In this document: piece after piece, positions 26,333-34,838 of the stretch
Layout of the letters: every line of letters begins with the position of its first letter
Position numbering within the stretch: the first letter of the stretch is position 1
NCBI GenBank assembly: GCA_002431395.1
Contig: DJEU01000023.1
Location: 25,349-74,698, forward strand
Source of the DNA: Lachnoclostridium sp. UBA5890
GTDB taxonomy: Bacteria > Bacillota > Clostridia > Lachnospirales > Lachnospiraceae
DNA length: 49,350 nucleotides
Direction: 5' to 3'
Translations under genes and position numbers: made by a program
Notes under the pieces: model-generated
Told to the model about the DNA's origin: nothing
Database searches by the model: none
Seen by the model: the letters and a program-made list of their open reading frames with translations, nothing else

Positions 26333-27298
26333 ATGAAACCATTATTTAAAAAGAAAACAAAAGAAACTTCAGCGGAAAAAGTGCCAACTACCGTTGTAGA
26401 ACAAGCACCTGTCTCCGATAATACTGAAGCGATCCTTCTTACTATCGATCATTTAAAAACAACAAACGAAGAATTGGTAACCCAAGGTCTGGAAACATTT
26501 AAGGGCATTCAGGAGATTGAAGCCAGCATTCAGACTCTTTCGGATGAAAATGAAGAACTTTTAAACCAGTGCCAGGCTATGAACACTTCTTTCGAAGGCA
26601 TTGTTACCGCAAGTGATGAATTTGCCACGGTACAGTCTGAGATTCAGGAATCTGTAAGCACTGCTCAGAATCAGGTAGAAGTTCTGAAAGAAAGTTCTAA
26701 TACCGTTACGGAGCGTTTTGACGAAATGAATCAGACTTTCGAAAAACTGCTGGAATCGGTTTCTGAAATCCGCAAATCTACCGATGGAATCACTGCGATC
26801 GCTAATCAGACAAACCTGCTGGCTTTAAATGCTTCCATCGAAGCTGCCCGTGCCGGAGAGCAGGGACGCGGATTTGCCGTTGTTGCCAATGAAGTACGTG
26901 AACTTGCCGACCAGATCAAAATTTTGATCAATGATGTACAGAACAGCATTGCCGATGTAGAAAAGAGCACCGCCAATCTGAACCATTCCTTGGACGATTC
27001 CAAACAGGCACTTCACAGCAGCATTGAAAATGTAGACAGTACACATAGTATCTTTAACGGCATCAGTGCGAAAGTAACCGGTATCGAAGATGTGCATAAC
27101 GCGATTGATTCCGCTGTCATAGAAAGCAAACAGGGCGTCGATGAAATGTTAAATTACATCAATAAGAGCCGCACGAGCTATTCTGAGGTAAGCAACCGTA
27201 TTTCTGCGATCAACAAGTCCGATACGAAAAAGGGAACTTTGTTTGAAGACTTTGCTAATATGATCGATCAGCTGCCTCATTTGATCAAAGACAAATAA
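26333..27298 (+). CDS. Cytosolic methyl-accepting chemotaxis protein
   Basis: A 321-aa chemoreceptor starting at 26333 behind GGAGGACATT. It has no membrane span and no recognised sensor domain: about 150 residues of coiled coil lead directly into the highly conserved hairpin tip (about 157-192: NQTNLLALNASIEAARAGE then QGRGFAVVANEVRELA), which contacts CheA and CheW. A second helix arm completes the signalling rod. It lacks a C-terminal CheR/CheB tether. As the partner of the FIST protein it should turn ligand binding into CheA kinase control in the cytosol. Confidence 0.93.
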   Translation: MKPLFKKKTKETSAEKVPTTVVEQAPVSDNTEAILLTIDHLKTTNEELVTQGLETFKGIQEIEASIQTLSDENEELLNQCQAMNTSFEGIVTASDEFATVQSEIQESVSTAQNQVEVLKESSNTVTERFDEMNQTFEKLLESVSEIRKSTDGITAIANQTNLLALNASIEAARAGEQGRGFAVVANEVRELADQIKILINDVQNSIADVEKSTANLNHSLDDSKQALHSSIENVDSTHSIFNGISAKVTGIEDVHNAIDSAVIESKQGVDEMLNYINKSRTSYSEVSNRISAINKSDTKKGTLFEDFANMIDQLPHLIKDK

Positions 27299-27305
27299 AT
27301 ATTTT

Positions 27306-27338
27306 AAAAAAGTGTGGTCCTACGGCCACACTTTTTTT
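27306..27338. terminator. Bidirectional terminator (MCP / WYL genes)
   Basis: AAAAAAGTGTGG and CCACACTTTTTTT flank an 8-base loop, so both strands have a GC stem followed by a T tract. It serves the converging chemoreceptor gene (+) and WYL regulator gene (-), overlapping the latter's stop codon. Confidence 0.88.
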
Positions 27339-28329
27339 ATTGTGCATAACAGGCAAGCATTTCCCCGCATGCCACGATCACTTTTTCTCTCACTTCTTCC
27401 GGCTCGATCACCGTCACACCGGTTCCTATCGCCATCAGCCATCCGATAAACTGCTGGCTGACCGCCACTGTTACATTGACTTGAAAATACTCGTCATCCA
27501 ATGGAATCATCGGAACATTTTTCCCAAAGCGGTCAATCATAACCCCGGCAAGATAATTGCGGCATTTTAATTTTACCGCCGTCTCCGTTCCGTCGTACAT
27601 GCCAAATACCTTTTTTGAATACGCTCCGGCATCGACTTTTTCAAAGACTTCCCCGCCTTCACGCTCATGATCGCACATTTGGATGTCAAGCATTTTGTCC
27701 ACACGAAAATGTTTGATATAACCTGCATTATGGTCGAATCCGATCAAATAATAATTTTCATCATCCCACATGAGCTGCCATGGCGAAATTTCATATTCTC
27801 CGCCATTATGTTTTAACTCCATCTGTTTTTTTACATTCCATTGATAATACCGGAACGTGATCGAATGATTTCTTTCTATCGCCTGATGGATCTTATCCAC
27901 ATTATAATAGATGCTCTCATTCATCGTTTTCACACGCCCCTGCACATACACTTGACGCTGGAGATCCTGCGCCTGATATTTGCTGGCAAAACTTTCCAAT
28001 TTCTTGATCAGTTCACGGGATTTCTTTTCCGTGATAAATTTCGACGACTGAACCGCATCTACCAAAAGCTTCAGTTCCGCAATCTCAAACAAACGGGAGG
28101 CGACATGATAGTACGTCGTCCTCCCGTTGCTGTAAGAGAGAACATCCAGGCCATACCGCTGCAATTCTTCGATATCCCGATAGACACTTTTCCGCTCTGC
28201 CGAAACATCATAGCTTTCCAGCGATGATATGATTTCATTCATCGTAATCCCATGATCTTCGTCCGTCTTTTCCAACAGAATATCCATGAGATATAACAGC
28301 TTTAGTTTTTGATTTACGCCTTTGGCCAT
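27337..28329 (-). CDS. WYL-domain transcriptional regulator
   Basis: A 330-aa regulator of the YafY/DeoR-like type. Residues about 1-75 form a winged helix (KLLYLMDILLEKTDEDHGITMNEIISSL ... VSAERKSVYRDIEELQRYG). Residues about 140-215 form the WYL domain, with the equivalent motif in SPWQLMWDDENYYLIGFDH and the Arg in KHFRVDKM, followed by the WCX C-terminal part. WYL domains sense ligands, in some cases nucleic acids. The gene is alone; GGGAG precedes the ATG and a promoter lies at 28360-28388. Its target is unknown. Confidence 0.9.
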   Translation of the reverse strand: MAKGVNQKLKLLYLMDILLEKTDEDHGITMNEIISSLESYDVSAERKSVYRDIEELQRYGLDVLSYSNGRTTYYHVASRLFEIAELKLLVDAVQSSKFITEKKSRELIKKLESFASKYQAQDLQRQVYVQGRVKTMNESIYYNVDKIHQAIERNHSITFRYYQWNVKKQMELKHNGGEYEISPWQLMWDDENYYLIGFDHNAGYIKHFRVDKMLDIQMCDHEREGGEVFEKVDAGAYSKKVFGMYDGTETAVKLKCRNYLAGVMIDRFGKNVPMIPLDDEYFQVNVTVAVSQQFIGWLMAIGTGVTVIEPEEVREKVIVACGEMLACYAQ

Positions 28330-28359
28330 CGTTCCGCTCCCTGATTATTTTTTATTTTG

Positions 28360-28388
28360 ATTATACTATATTTAGACAATGATTACAA
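28360..28388 (-). promoter_or_regulatory. Promoter of WYL regulator gene
   Basis: TTGTAA (28383-28388) and TATAAT (28360-28365), spacer 17, on the minus strand, immediately after the ABC permease gene. Confidence 0.55.
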
Positions 28389-28393
28389 TACAA

Positions 28394-31117
28394 TTATTCT
28401 CGATTTTTCAGTACCTCTGCCGGAACCATTTTCTTCAGTCTGCCTACCAGAACACGGTTGATGGCAAAGTAGCAGACAAAGATAAGAACGACAAGTACCA
28501 CATACAGCCATGGTTCAAATGACAGATCCAGTGCGGTAGAAATATTGCTTACCATATACCTTGGATACAAGAAATCCATGATAGCTTTCGTAAGCGGGAT
28601 ATGGATCACGGTTCCTGCCAAAATGATATAAAAGTTTCCATTCAGGTACAATTTTCGTACTTCCTTATCGCGGAATCCAAACACTTTCATCAGCGAAATA
28701 CTGTACGCCGAGCGGTCGATCATGACTTTCATCATCAGATACATAACGATGATAAAGATTAACGTTGACACGACATTGATCGTGATGATCATGCTCTGCA
28801 TCTGATTTACAAAAATACTCGCTGATTTTTCGATATCCTGTTTCGTCGTTGTCGCATACAGCCGGCCTGCCGGGATATCCAGCGCTTCATCGGAAAACAA
28901 TACATTATAAAAGTCATCCGACTCGCCAAACAGATCTCTCGCACTTTCGAGATCCATAAAGACATAAAATGCCGGCGCGTACTCGCAGATTCCTGTTACC
29001 TCAAAGGCATATTTATTGCCCTCTTCTTCGTCGTTGAGCACGAAAGTATCACCCTCTTTCAGATCATACTTCTGTGCCATCGCGGACGAGACGACCACGG
29101 TTCCTTTTCCCTTGGTAAGTGTCAGGTCAAAATACGGATTTCCTTCCTCAATGCCAAGCACTGTCACATCCCAGTTATACCCATAAATTTCCTTTTTCAA
29201 TGTCTTTGCATACGCGGGGCTTGCCTTTTCCGGTACCGTTTTTTCCGGATACTTAAGAGTATACATATATTCGTATTTGGTATCTGCAATGTTGCTGTCG
29301 CGCACATGTACACACAGTTCATAGCAGTTCAGGCTGATCATCATGCACAAAAGTGCGATAAACATTCCAAAGAACACCGTAATTCCTGCTCTTGCCTCGC
29401 GCACCATTTGGCGGATGCGGAACATTTTTTCAAACTTCATCTCGTGCAGATGCAGTTTGCTCATATGTTGTTTTTTCGTCTCGTTGCGCATCAGGGACAA
29501 TGCCGTATGCGACAATTTTTTCCGGATCACAATCGTATTGACAATGGTTGACACGATCGGTGGCATAACGATTCCGTAAATGATCAAGTACGGCGGCACG
29601 ATCACATCAAGCGGCGGCACCGAATAATAGGTAATGCAGTCCTGCATCTGGTTTGGGATTCCCAGAGAACTGATTCCTGCGAAAAATCCAAGGATTCCCG
29701 CCACCGTCGTAATAATGACCGGCAATGACAGATAATGAAACATCAGATCTCTTCTCCGCACGCCGAGCGCATACAGTGTTCCAATGATCGAACTTTCTTT
29801 TTCGATATTATGAACGACAAATACAGAAATGACATAGGCCAGTAAAATGAGGATGATCACACCGAATATGACACCGGCAGAAATATTGATCTGCTGGTCA
29901 TCCACTGATGCAAGTGTTCTTATGTTCTCGCCACATTTTACAAAGCTTTCCATATTTGTAAGACGGGTGTCGATATCCTCGAGGTAGTCATCGGTCCCCT
30001 CTTTCAGATCACTCACGCCATCCTTCAATTCCTCGGCTCCGTCTTTGGCTTCCTGCACGCCGTCGGTATACTCTTCTACACTATCCTTATACGTCTTCAA
30101 TGCTTTTAATTCATCCAAGGCATCGGACAACGTAAGTGCCATCACCCCATCCTTATCGTCTACAATTTTCTGAATCTCGCTCTCAAAATTGTCTTCTGTC
30201 AATGTGACGTCAAAGCCATTTTCCTGCAATGACTTCTGCGCCTGTTCCAGCGCATTGTCAAAAATCGTCTTTGGTGCCATGTTGAGATCCTCTTTATAGC
30301 GATTCAATTTGCGAAGTCCCTGATACAGTTCCTCGGCCCCTTCTTTCAGATCTTTGACTCCGCTCTGCATATCATCCAGCTGTCCCACCGTGCGGTCCCA
30401 GTATTCCTGAAAATAGTCATCCTGAACTGCCTCTTCATCGATCTTAAAGGTCTTTAACAGGTCACGCACTTTTTCGTCCGTCATATCCTTTTTCAGGCGG
30501 TAGGCATACAGATATTCTTCCGACTGGGCAGCCTTTCCTGCCTTCTTCAATTCATCATACGCTTCTTTTGTCACAAACACGGTTCCAAAATTTTTACTGT
30601 CAACGATCGTATCCGACAAATTTTTATAAGGAGCATCGTAATCCGGCGAAGAGCCGATTCCGACCACTGTAAAGCTCTTGTCTCCCAACTTAATCTCGTC
30701 ACCAAGGGACACCTCATTTTTTGCGGCATAGCGTTTTTCAAGCACCAGTTCATCCGCGTTTTTTGCCTTTTTTCCTTCACTGACAACCACTTTATCGATG
30801 GTTTCGCGGTCTTTGAATGCACGCAACGTCGTATCTCCTACCGTATAATCCAGATAAAACATCTTTTCCAGCTGCACATTGTTACTCCGGATCTTCTCCA
30901 TATCTTTTTGGGACAATGGGGCAAAACAGGTAAACTGCCCGTCTTCAATCTGATTTTCCTCTGCGCTTTCTTCCACTCCGCACACAATCGTCTCGCCCGC
31001 TCCCACAAGGGAGATGATAAGATACATACAAAGAATGATCAGGCATCCCAGCGCCGCATAGCGGAACGCATTTTTCTTCAGATCGCGAAGCACCCTTTTT
31101 CTCAATATCTTCTGCAT
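28394..31117 (-). CDS. FtsX-family ABC transporter permease
   Basis: A 907-aa membrane protein. One N-terminal span (about 18-42) is followed by a long extracellular part (about 45-400) that starts MacB-like (TVVGIGSSPDYDAPY) and ends in a coiled coil of KxGxEELxxG heptads. Then come three spans (about 405-530), one more near 580-600, a second extracellular domain (about 620-760), and three C-terminal spans forming the FtsX domain. This layout is typical of large lipoprotein/peptide-export or antimicrobial-peptide-resistance permeases in Clostridia. Its start overlaps the ATPase stop by one base (TAATG), so they form one system under TetR control. The substrate is unknown. Confidence 0.9.
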   Translation of the reverse strand: MQKILRKRVLRDLKKNAFRYAALGCLIILCMYLIISLVGAGETIVCGVEESAEENQIEDGQFTCFAPLSQKDMEKIRSNNVQLEKMFYLDYTVGDTTLRAFKDRETIDKVVVSEGKKAKNADELVLEKRYAAKNEVSLGDEIKLGDKSFTVVGIGSSPDYDAPYKNLSDTIVDSKNFGTVFVTKEAYDELKKAGKAAQSEEYLYAYRLKKDMTDEKVRDLLKTFKIDEEAVQDDYFQEYWDRTVGQLDDMQSGVKDLKEGAEELYQGLRKLNRYKEDLNMAPKTIFDNALEQAQKSLQENGFDVTLTEDNFESEIQKIVDDKDGVMALTLSDALDELKALKTYKDSVEEYTDGVQEAKDGAEELKDGVSDLKEGTDDYLEDIDTRLTNMESFVKCGENIRTLASVDDQQINISAGVIFGVIILILLAYVISVFVVHNIEKESSIIGTLYALGVRRRDLMFHYLSLPVIITTVAGILGFFAGISSLGIPNQMQDCITYYSVPPLDVIVPPYLIIYGIVMPPIVSTIVNTIVIRKKLSHTALSLMRNETKKQHMSKLHLHEMKFEKMFRIRQMVREARAGITVFFGMFIALLCMMISLNCYELCVHVRDSNIADTKYEYMYTLKYPEKTVPEKASPAYAKTLKKEIYGYNWDVTVLGIEEGNPYFDLTLTKGKGTVVVSSAMAQKYDLKEGDTFVLNDEEEGNKYAFEVTGICEYAPAFYVFMDLESARDLFGESDDFYNVLFSDEALDIPAGRLYATTTKQDIEKSASIFVNQMQSMIITINVVSTLIFIIVMYLMMKVMIDRSAYSISLMKVFGFRDKEVRKLYLNGNFYIILAGTVIHIPLTKAIMDFLYPRYMVSNISTALDLSFEPWLYVVLVVLIFVCYFAINRVLVGRLKKMVPAEVLKNRE

Positions 31118-31818
31118 TATAAATCCTCCAAATCCTTTGCCGGTACTCTGACTTCATTTTCATATTCTTTGCGGACTTCTCCGTCTTTCAGATAGATCAC
31201 GCGGTGAACCATATCTTTGATGCTGTTATTGTGGGTAACGATCAGCATCGTGGTCCCATATCTTGCATTGATCTTTTCCAGCAATACGAGGATATCTCTT
31301 GATGTCTTCGAATCCAGCGCACCCGTCGGTTCGTCGCACAGAAGGAGTTTCGGATTTTTCACAAGTGCTCTCGCGATCGCACATCTCTGCTGCTGTCCTC
31401 CGGACAATTGAAATGGAAATTTATTCTGATGTTCCGTAAGTCCGAGAGCATCGATCAATTCATCGACCGAAAGCGGATTCTTTGTCAAATACTCGCAGAC
31501 CTGTATATTTTCGCGGATCGTAAGGTTCGGCACGAGATTGTAAAACTGGAAAATAAATCCAAGATTGGCTCTGCGGTACTCTAACAGTTCTTCATTTTTC
31601 ATACCGCTAAGTTCAATGCCATCCACACAAATGGAACCGGAATTCATCGTATCCAAGCCTCCGATGCAGTTTAAAAGCGTCGATTTTCCGGAACCGGAAG
31701 TTCCCTGGATAACACACATTTCGCCCTGCTCCACGTCTGTCGTAACACCTTTTAATACTTCAACATAACTCCCGCCTTCGCCATAACTTTTTTTCACATT
31801 TTCTAATTGCAGATACAT
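31117..31818 (-). CDS. ABC transporter ATP-binding protein (MacB/LolD type)
   Basis: A 233-aa ATPase starting at 31818 behind GGAGGAAATT. Walker A is GTSGSGKST, Q-loop FQFYNLVPNLT, signature LSGGQQQR, Walker B LLCDEPTGALD, and H-loop VTHN. The length and the DEPTGALD sequence are typical of ATPases paired with FtsX-type permeases. A perfect TetR operator lies 18-35 bases before the start codon. Confidence 0.95.
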   Translation of the reverse strand: MYLQLENVKKSYGEGGSYVEVLKGVTTDVEQGEMCVIQGTSGSGKSTLLNCIGGLDTMNSGSICVDGIELSGMKNEELLEYRRANLGFIFQFYNLVPNLTIRENIQVCEYLTKNPLSVDELIDALGLTEHQNKFPFQLSGGQQQRCAIARALVKNPKLLLCDEPTGALDSKTSRDILVLLEKINARYGTTMLIVTHNNSIKDMVHRVIYLKDGEVRKEYENEVRVPAKDLEDL

Positions 31819-31836
31819 AATTTCCTCCATTTCATT

Positions 31837-31853
31837 ACATAACACCGTTATGT
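31837..31853. promoter_or_regulatory. TetR operator 1 (ABC operon)
   Basis: ACATAAC-ACC-GTTATGT, a perfect 7+3+7 inverted repeat between the tetR stop and the ATPase start. The identical 17 bases occur at 32561-32577 in front of tetR. Confidence 0.85.
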
Positions 31854-31868
31854 TCATCTCATTTTTTA

Positions 31869-31892
31869 AGGCTTTATTCTTATCAATAAAGC
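31869..31892. other. Hairpin after tetR stop
   Basis: GGCTTTATT and AATAAAGCC form a perfect 9-bp stem with loop CTTATC directly after the tetR stop codon. The minus strand lacks a T tract after it, so it is a weak terminator at best and may just protect the transcript end. Confidence 0.5.
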
Positions 31893-32540
31893 CTACTTTT
31901 CAGACAGATCCACACCAAAAAGTGCAAACCATCCGGTTACCAGATAGGTCATCGCCTGCCTGCCAAATACCAATGCCTGTTCTTCCGTCTCAATATGCTT
32001 TAACATATACAAAAACATATCGATCTGATTGTGTGACATCCAATGAACCAGGTTTTCTTCCAGCATCGGAATGCCAAGTTCCTGACAAGTCGCCTGAGCG
32101 AGGTGCAGATTGTGTGCGTCCATCTCATCGATAATCCGGTCTACTGCATTTTCCAGCGAAGACCCCTGCGCACCATTTACGAGTAACAGCATCTCATCAC
32201 GATTCTGATACATCTCATGCACGAGCACTTCCACCAGAATCCTCTCACTGTCCATATCATGGTTGCTCGAAAGGATTTCCTCTTTTGCCTCATTTTCTTC
32301 TAATTCCTGATGCTCTTTGATGAGTTTCATAATCCGCATCACGCTTTCCGAAACAAGGCTGCAGAACAGATCATCTTTATCCTGAAAGAAAAAATACAAC
32401 GCACCTGTCGTAACTCCGGCCTCTTTGCAGATAGAACGCAAAGAAGCTTTGGAATATCCTTTTTCCATAAATTCTTTTTTCGCACACTGTAGTAACAGCT
32501 GCCGGGTTTCTCCGCTTTTCACTTCTTTTGCCAATTCCAT
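31893..32540 (-). CDS. TetR-family transcriptional regulator
   Basis: A 215-aa repressor. The helix-turn-helix is at about 12-58 (RQLLLQCAKKEFMEKGYSKASLRSICKEAGVTTGALYFFFQDKDDLF), followed by a helical ligand-binding domain with no recognised ligand pocket. AAGGCAGGG precedes the ATG. Identical palindromes lie at its own promoter and before the ATPase-permease genes, so it most likely represses itself and the transporter, with induction by the transported compound. Confidence 0.93.
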   Translation of the reverse strand: MELAKEVKSGETRQLLLQCAKKEFMEKGYSKASLRSICKEAGVTTGALYFFFQDKDDLFCSLVSESVMRIMKLIKEHQELEENEAKEEILSSNHDMDSERILVEVLVHEMYQNRDEMLLLVNGAQGSSLENAVDRIIDEMDAHNLHLAQATCQELGIPMLEENLVHWMSHNQIDMFLYMLKHIETEEQALVFGRQAMTYLVTGWFALFGVDLSEK

Positions 32541-32560
32541 CCCTGCCTTCTTTTTGTTTC

Positions 32561-32577
32561 ACATAACACCGTTATGT
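32561..32577. promoter_or_regulatory. TetR operator 2 (tetR promoter)
   Basis: ACATAAC-ACC-GTTATGT, identical to 31837-31853. It overlaps the -10 box of the tetR promoter. Confidence 0.85.
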
Positions 32578-32603
32578 TATCATGAGAACCTACTTTTTGT
32601 CAA
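32574..32603 (-). promoter_or_regulatory. Promoter of tetR
   Basis: TTGACA (32598-32603) and TAACAT (32574-32579), spacer 18, on the minus strand, overlapped by TetR operator 2. Confidence 0.7.
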
Positions 32604-32611
32604 GAGGGATT

Positions 32612-33916
32612 CTATATTTTATTTTGTTTCCTGTAAAAGACAAATCCAACACAAGACGTAAGCACCTCGGTAACCGGAAAAGTAAGCCAGAAATACGAAA
32701 GTCCAAAACGGGAAAAGAGAAATCCCAACGGCACAAAGAGGCACACCGTCCGCACGACCGTAAGAACAGAACTTTTCAAGGCACATCCAAGTGCCTGAAA
32801 ATATACCGGAAAGATCAGAGACGTTACCATCGGAATAAAGCTAATGCCAATAATACGAAATGCATAGGTTCCAATGTTTAAGACTTCTTCACTCTGCGTA
32901 AACACCGACAGCATCGGATGTGGAATGAGTTCAAAGCACAATACTCCGATCATCATCAAAACAACTCCGTAAAGAAGCGACGTTCTCAATGCCGTTTTAC
33001 AGCGGTCCCACTTTTTGGCAGCATAGTTAAAACTGACGATGGGAACCATGCAGGTCTGCAATGCCCCCAGCGGAATAAAGAAAAATGTCTGCCATTTATA
33101 ATACAATCCAAGAGCCGTCACTGCGGCATCCGAAAATGTTGCAAGGATCAGATTCAGTCCAAAAATGTAAACCGTATACGCCGACTGCATTAAAATATTG
33201 GGGATCCCCAGCACATAGATGCGCCGGATCAGGGAAAGATACTTATATGGTTTTGGCGGGGTATAATACCCTTTCTTCCATACAACCACCGCTGCCACGA
33301 TCTGTCCGGTAACCGTCGCTATCGCCGCTCCGCTGATTCCCATTTTCGGCAGTCCGCATAACCCAAAGATCAAAAGCGGATCGAGCACAATATTTATCAC
33401 CGCGCCCAAAATCTGAGCGATCATCGGCGTCTTCATATCGCCATTTGCCTGCAGTATCTTGGTCCAAATGCTCTCACAAAACAATCCAAAACCAGCCACA
33501 CAAACAATTCTTCCATAGCGTACCACATAAGAAATGACAATTTCCGAATCAGTAGACATTCTGGCATAAACCGGCAGAAAGCAATAAAAGAATACCGCAA
33601 ATGAAGCCCATAATACAACGGCTAACGGGCTTCCTGTCCCAGCCACATCAAAGGCTTTTTTCTTTTTCCCCATTCCGAGATAGTATGCTATCGCCGTATT
33701 TACCCCCACTCCGGTTCCTACGGCAATCGCAATCATCAGCAGCTGAATCGGATAAATGATCGAGAGCGCCGTCAGACCCTCTTCCGAATATTTTCCGACA
33801 AACAGACTGTCGATGATGTTGTAAAGCGCCTGTATCAGCTGTGCCAGCATAACAGGCGGTGCTACTTTTAGTAAAATCTTACTTATTTTTTCTTTTCCGT
33901 ATATTTCAGCTTTCAT
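32612..33916 (-). CDS. MATE-family efflux transporter (first of three)
   Basis: A 434-aa protein with about twelve membrane spans. MATE hallmarks are APPVMLAQLIQALYNIIDSLFVGKY near the start, LSIIYPIQLL, the AxAYYLGMGKKKKA loop and DPLLIFGLCGLPKMGISGAAIATVTGQ in the middle. These pumps use Na+ or H+ to export cationic drugs or metabolites. It closely resembles the MATE gene at 40337 across its length, so the two are paralogues. GGAAG precedes the ATG. Confidence 0.93.
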   Translation of the reverse strand: MKAEIYGKEKISKILLKVAPPVMLAQLIQALYNIIDSLFVGKYSEEGLTALSIIYPIQLLMIAIAVGTGVGVNTAIAYYLGMGKKKKAFDVAGTGSPLAVVLWASFAVFFYCFLPVYARMSTDSEIVISYVVRYGRIVCVAGFGLFCESIWTKILQANGDMKTPMIAQILGAVINIVLDPLLIFGLCGLPKMGISGAAIATVTGQIVAAVVVWKKGYYTPPKPYKYLSLIRRIYVLGIPNILMQSAYTVYIFGLNLILATFSDAAVTALGLYYKWQTFFFIPLGALQTCMVPIVSFNYAAKKWDRCKTALRTSLLYGVVLMMIGVLCFELIPHPMLSVFTQSEEVLNIGTYAFRIIGISFIPMVTSLIFPVYFQALGCALKSSVLTVVRTVCLFVPLGFLFSRFGLSYFWLTFPVTEVLTSCVGFVFYRKQNKI

Positions 33917-33935
33917 TTTCTTCCATTCCTTGTTG

Positions 33936-34514
33936 TTACTCCACCATGCCTGCTGTCATTTCTGCCGACACAGTATCCGGTGCTCCCACCGGAGCTGCAG
34001 CAGAATCTGCCACTTCGTTCGGATCCTGTGAGTCTTTCTCTTCTTCCTCATCCCACAGAGAATCGTATTTTTCTTGTTTTTCCTTCTGTACCATCGCACC
34101 GATGCTTTTCGCCATCTGATACAAACCGCTGTCAAACTTCATCAATTTCATCTCATCCGCCTGCGGAACTTTTGCCCCTTTCATAAGCCGCCTCGCCACT
34201 TCTAGAATCTTCATCTGTTCTTCCGTAGCTTCCTTCATCGAATCGGTCTGCTGCTCCGTCGATACGAGCATCTCGACATTGTTCCACTTATCCATGAGTT
34301 TTTCCATGTACTCCTGGTACTCATTCTGCTTTTTCTCAACTGCATTTAACGACAATTCCAATGAAACTGCCTCATTTTCATAAACCACTTTTCCATTTGG
34401 TGTTTCTTTGATCTTCTCTTCCAGTTCTTTTTGCTTTTGTCTCAATTCAGAAGCCGTTTTCCGGTAAGATTTGATCTGACTTTGATAAATTCCTCTTGCT
34501 TCCTTGATCTGCAT
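33936..34514 (-). CDS. Coiled-coil hypothetical protein
   Basis: A 192-aa cytosolic protein that I do not recognise. It is almost wholly alpha-helical and highly charged: residues about 5-100 are coiled coil (SELRQKQKELEEKIKE; EYQEYMEKLMDKWNNVEMLV), the middle has MKFDSGLYQMAKSIGAMVQKEK, and the tail is acidic then Ala/Pro-rich (EEEEKDSQDPNE). No signal peptide or membrane span. GAGGGGG precedes the ATG. It lies 19 bases upstream of the MATE gene in the same direction. Confidence 0.75.
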   Translation of the reverse strand: MQIKEARGIYQSQIKSYRKTASELRQKQKELEEKIKETPNGKVVYENEAVSLELSLNAVEKKQNEYQEYMEKLMDKWNNVEMLVSTEQQTDSMKEATEEQMKILEVARRLMKGAKVPQADEMKLMKFDSGLYQMAKSIGAMVQKEKQEKYDSLWDEEEEKDSQDPNEVADSAAAPVGAPDTVSAEMTAGMVE

Positions 34515-34570
34515 ACGATCCCCCTCTTTCTATCATTATATATCGTCACAACAGCCTTGGAAGATAACGA

Positions 34571-34837
34571 TTATTTCCATACAAATAGACCGATAATACA
34601 GAGTAATTCCAGCACAAATATAACCGGAACACCGATATAAAATTTCGGTTTATGGGTCTTATGATGGAACCAATGCATTCCTATAAAAGCACCAAACACA
34701 CCGAAAAGAGCTGATAACATCAATGTCGACTCCGGTATTCTCCATTTGTGATGCACCGCTTTCCACTTGTCGATCCCATATAAAATACAGACAAGAACAT
34801 TGATCAATAGGTAAAGTAACAGACCCTTTCCCAGCAT
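34571..34837 (-). CDS. DUF1294 membrane protein
   Basis: An 88-aa protein starting at 34837 behind AAAGGAGA. It has three membrane spans: LLLYLLINVLVCILYG, the ESTLMLSALFGVFGAFIGM segment and the C-terminal VPVIFVLELLCIIGLFV. DKxKA (DKWKAVHHKWRIPE) and HHKTHKPKF are the DUF1294 signatures. Function unknown. It starts directly after the rsmH stop and is probably co-transcribed with it. Confidence 0.85.
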   Translation of the reverse strand: MLGKGLLLYLLINVLVCILYGIDKWKAVHHKWRIPESTLMLSALFGVFGAFIGMHWFHHKTHKPKFYIGVPVIFVLELLCIIGLFVWK

Positions 34838-34838
34838 T

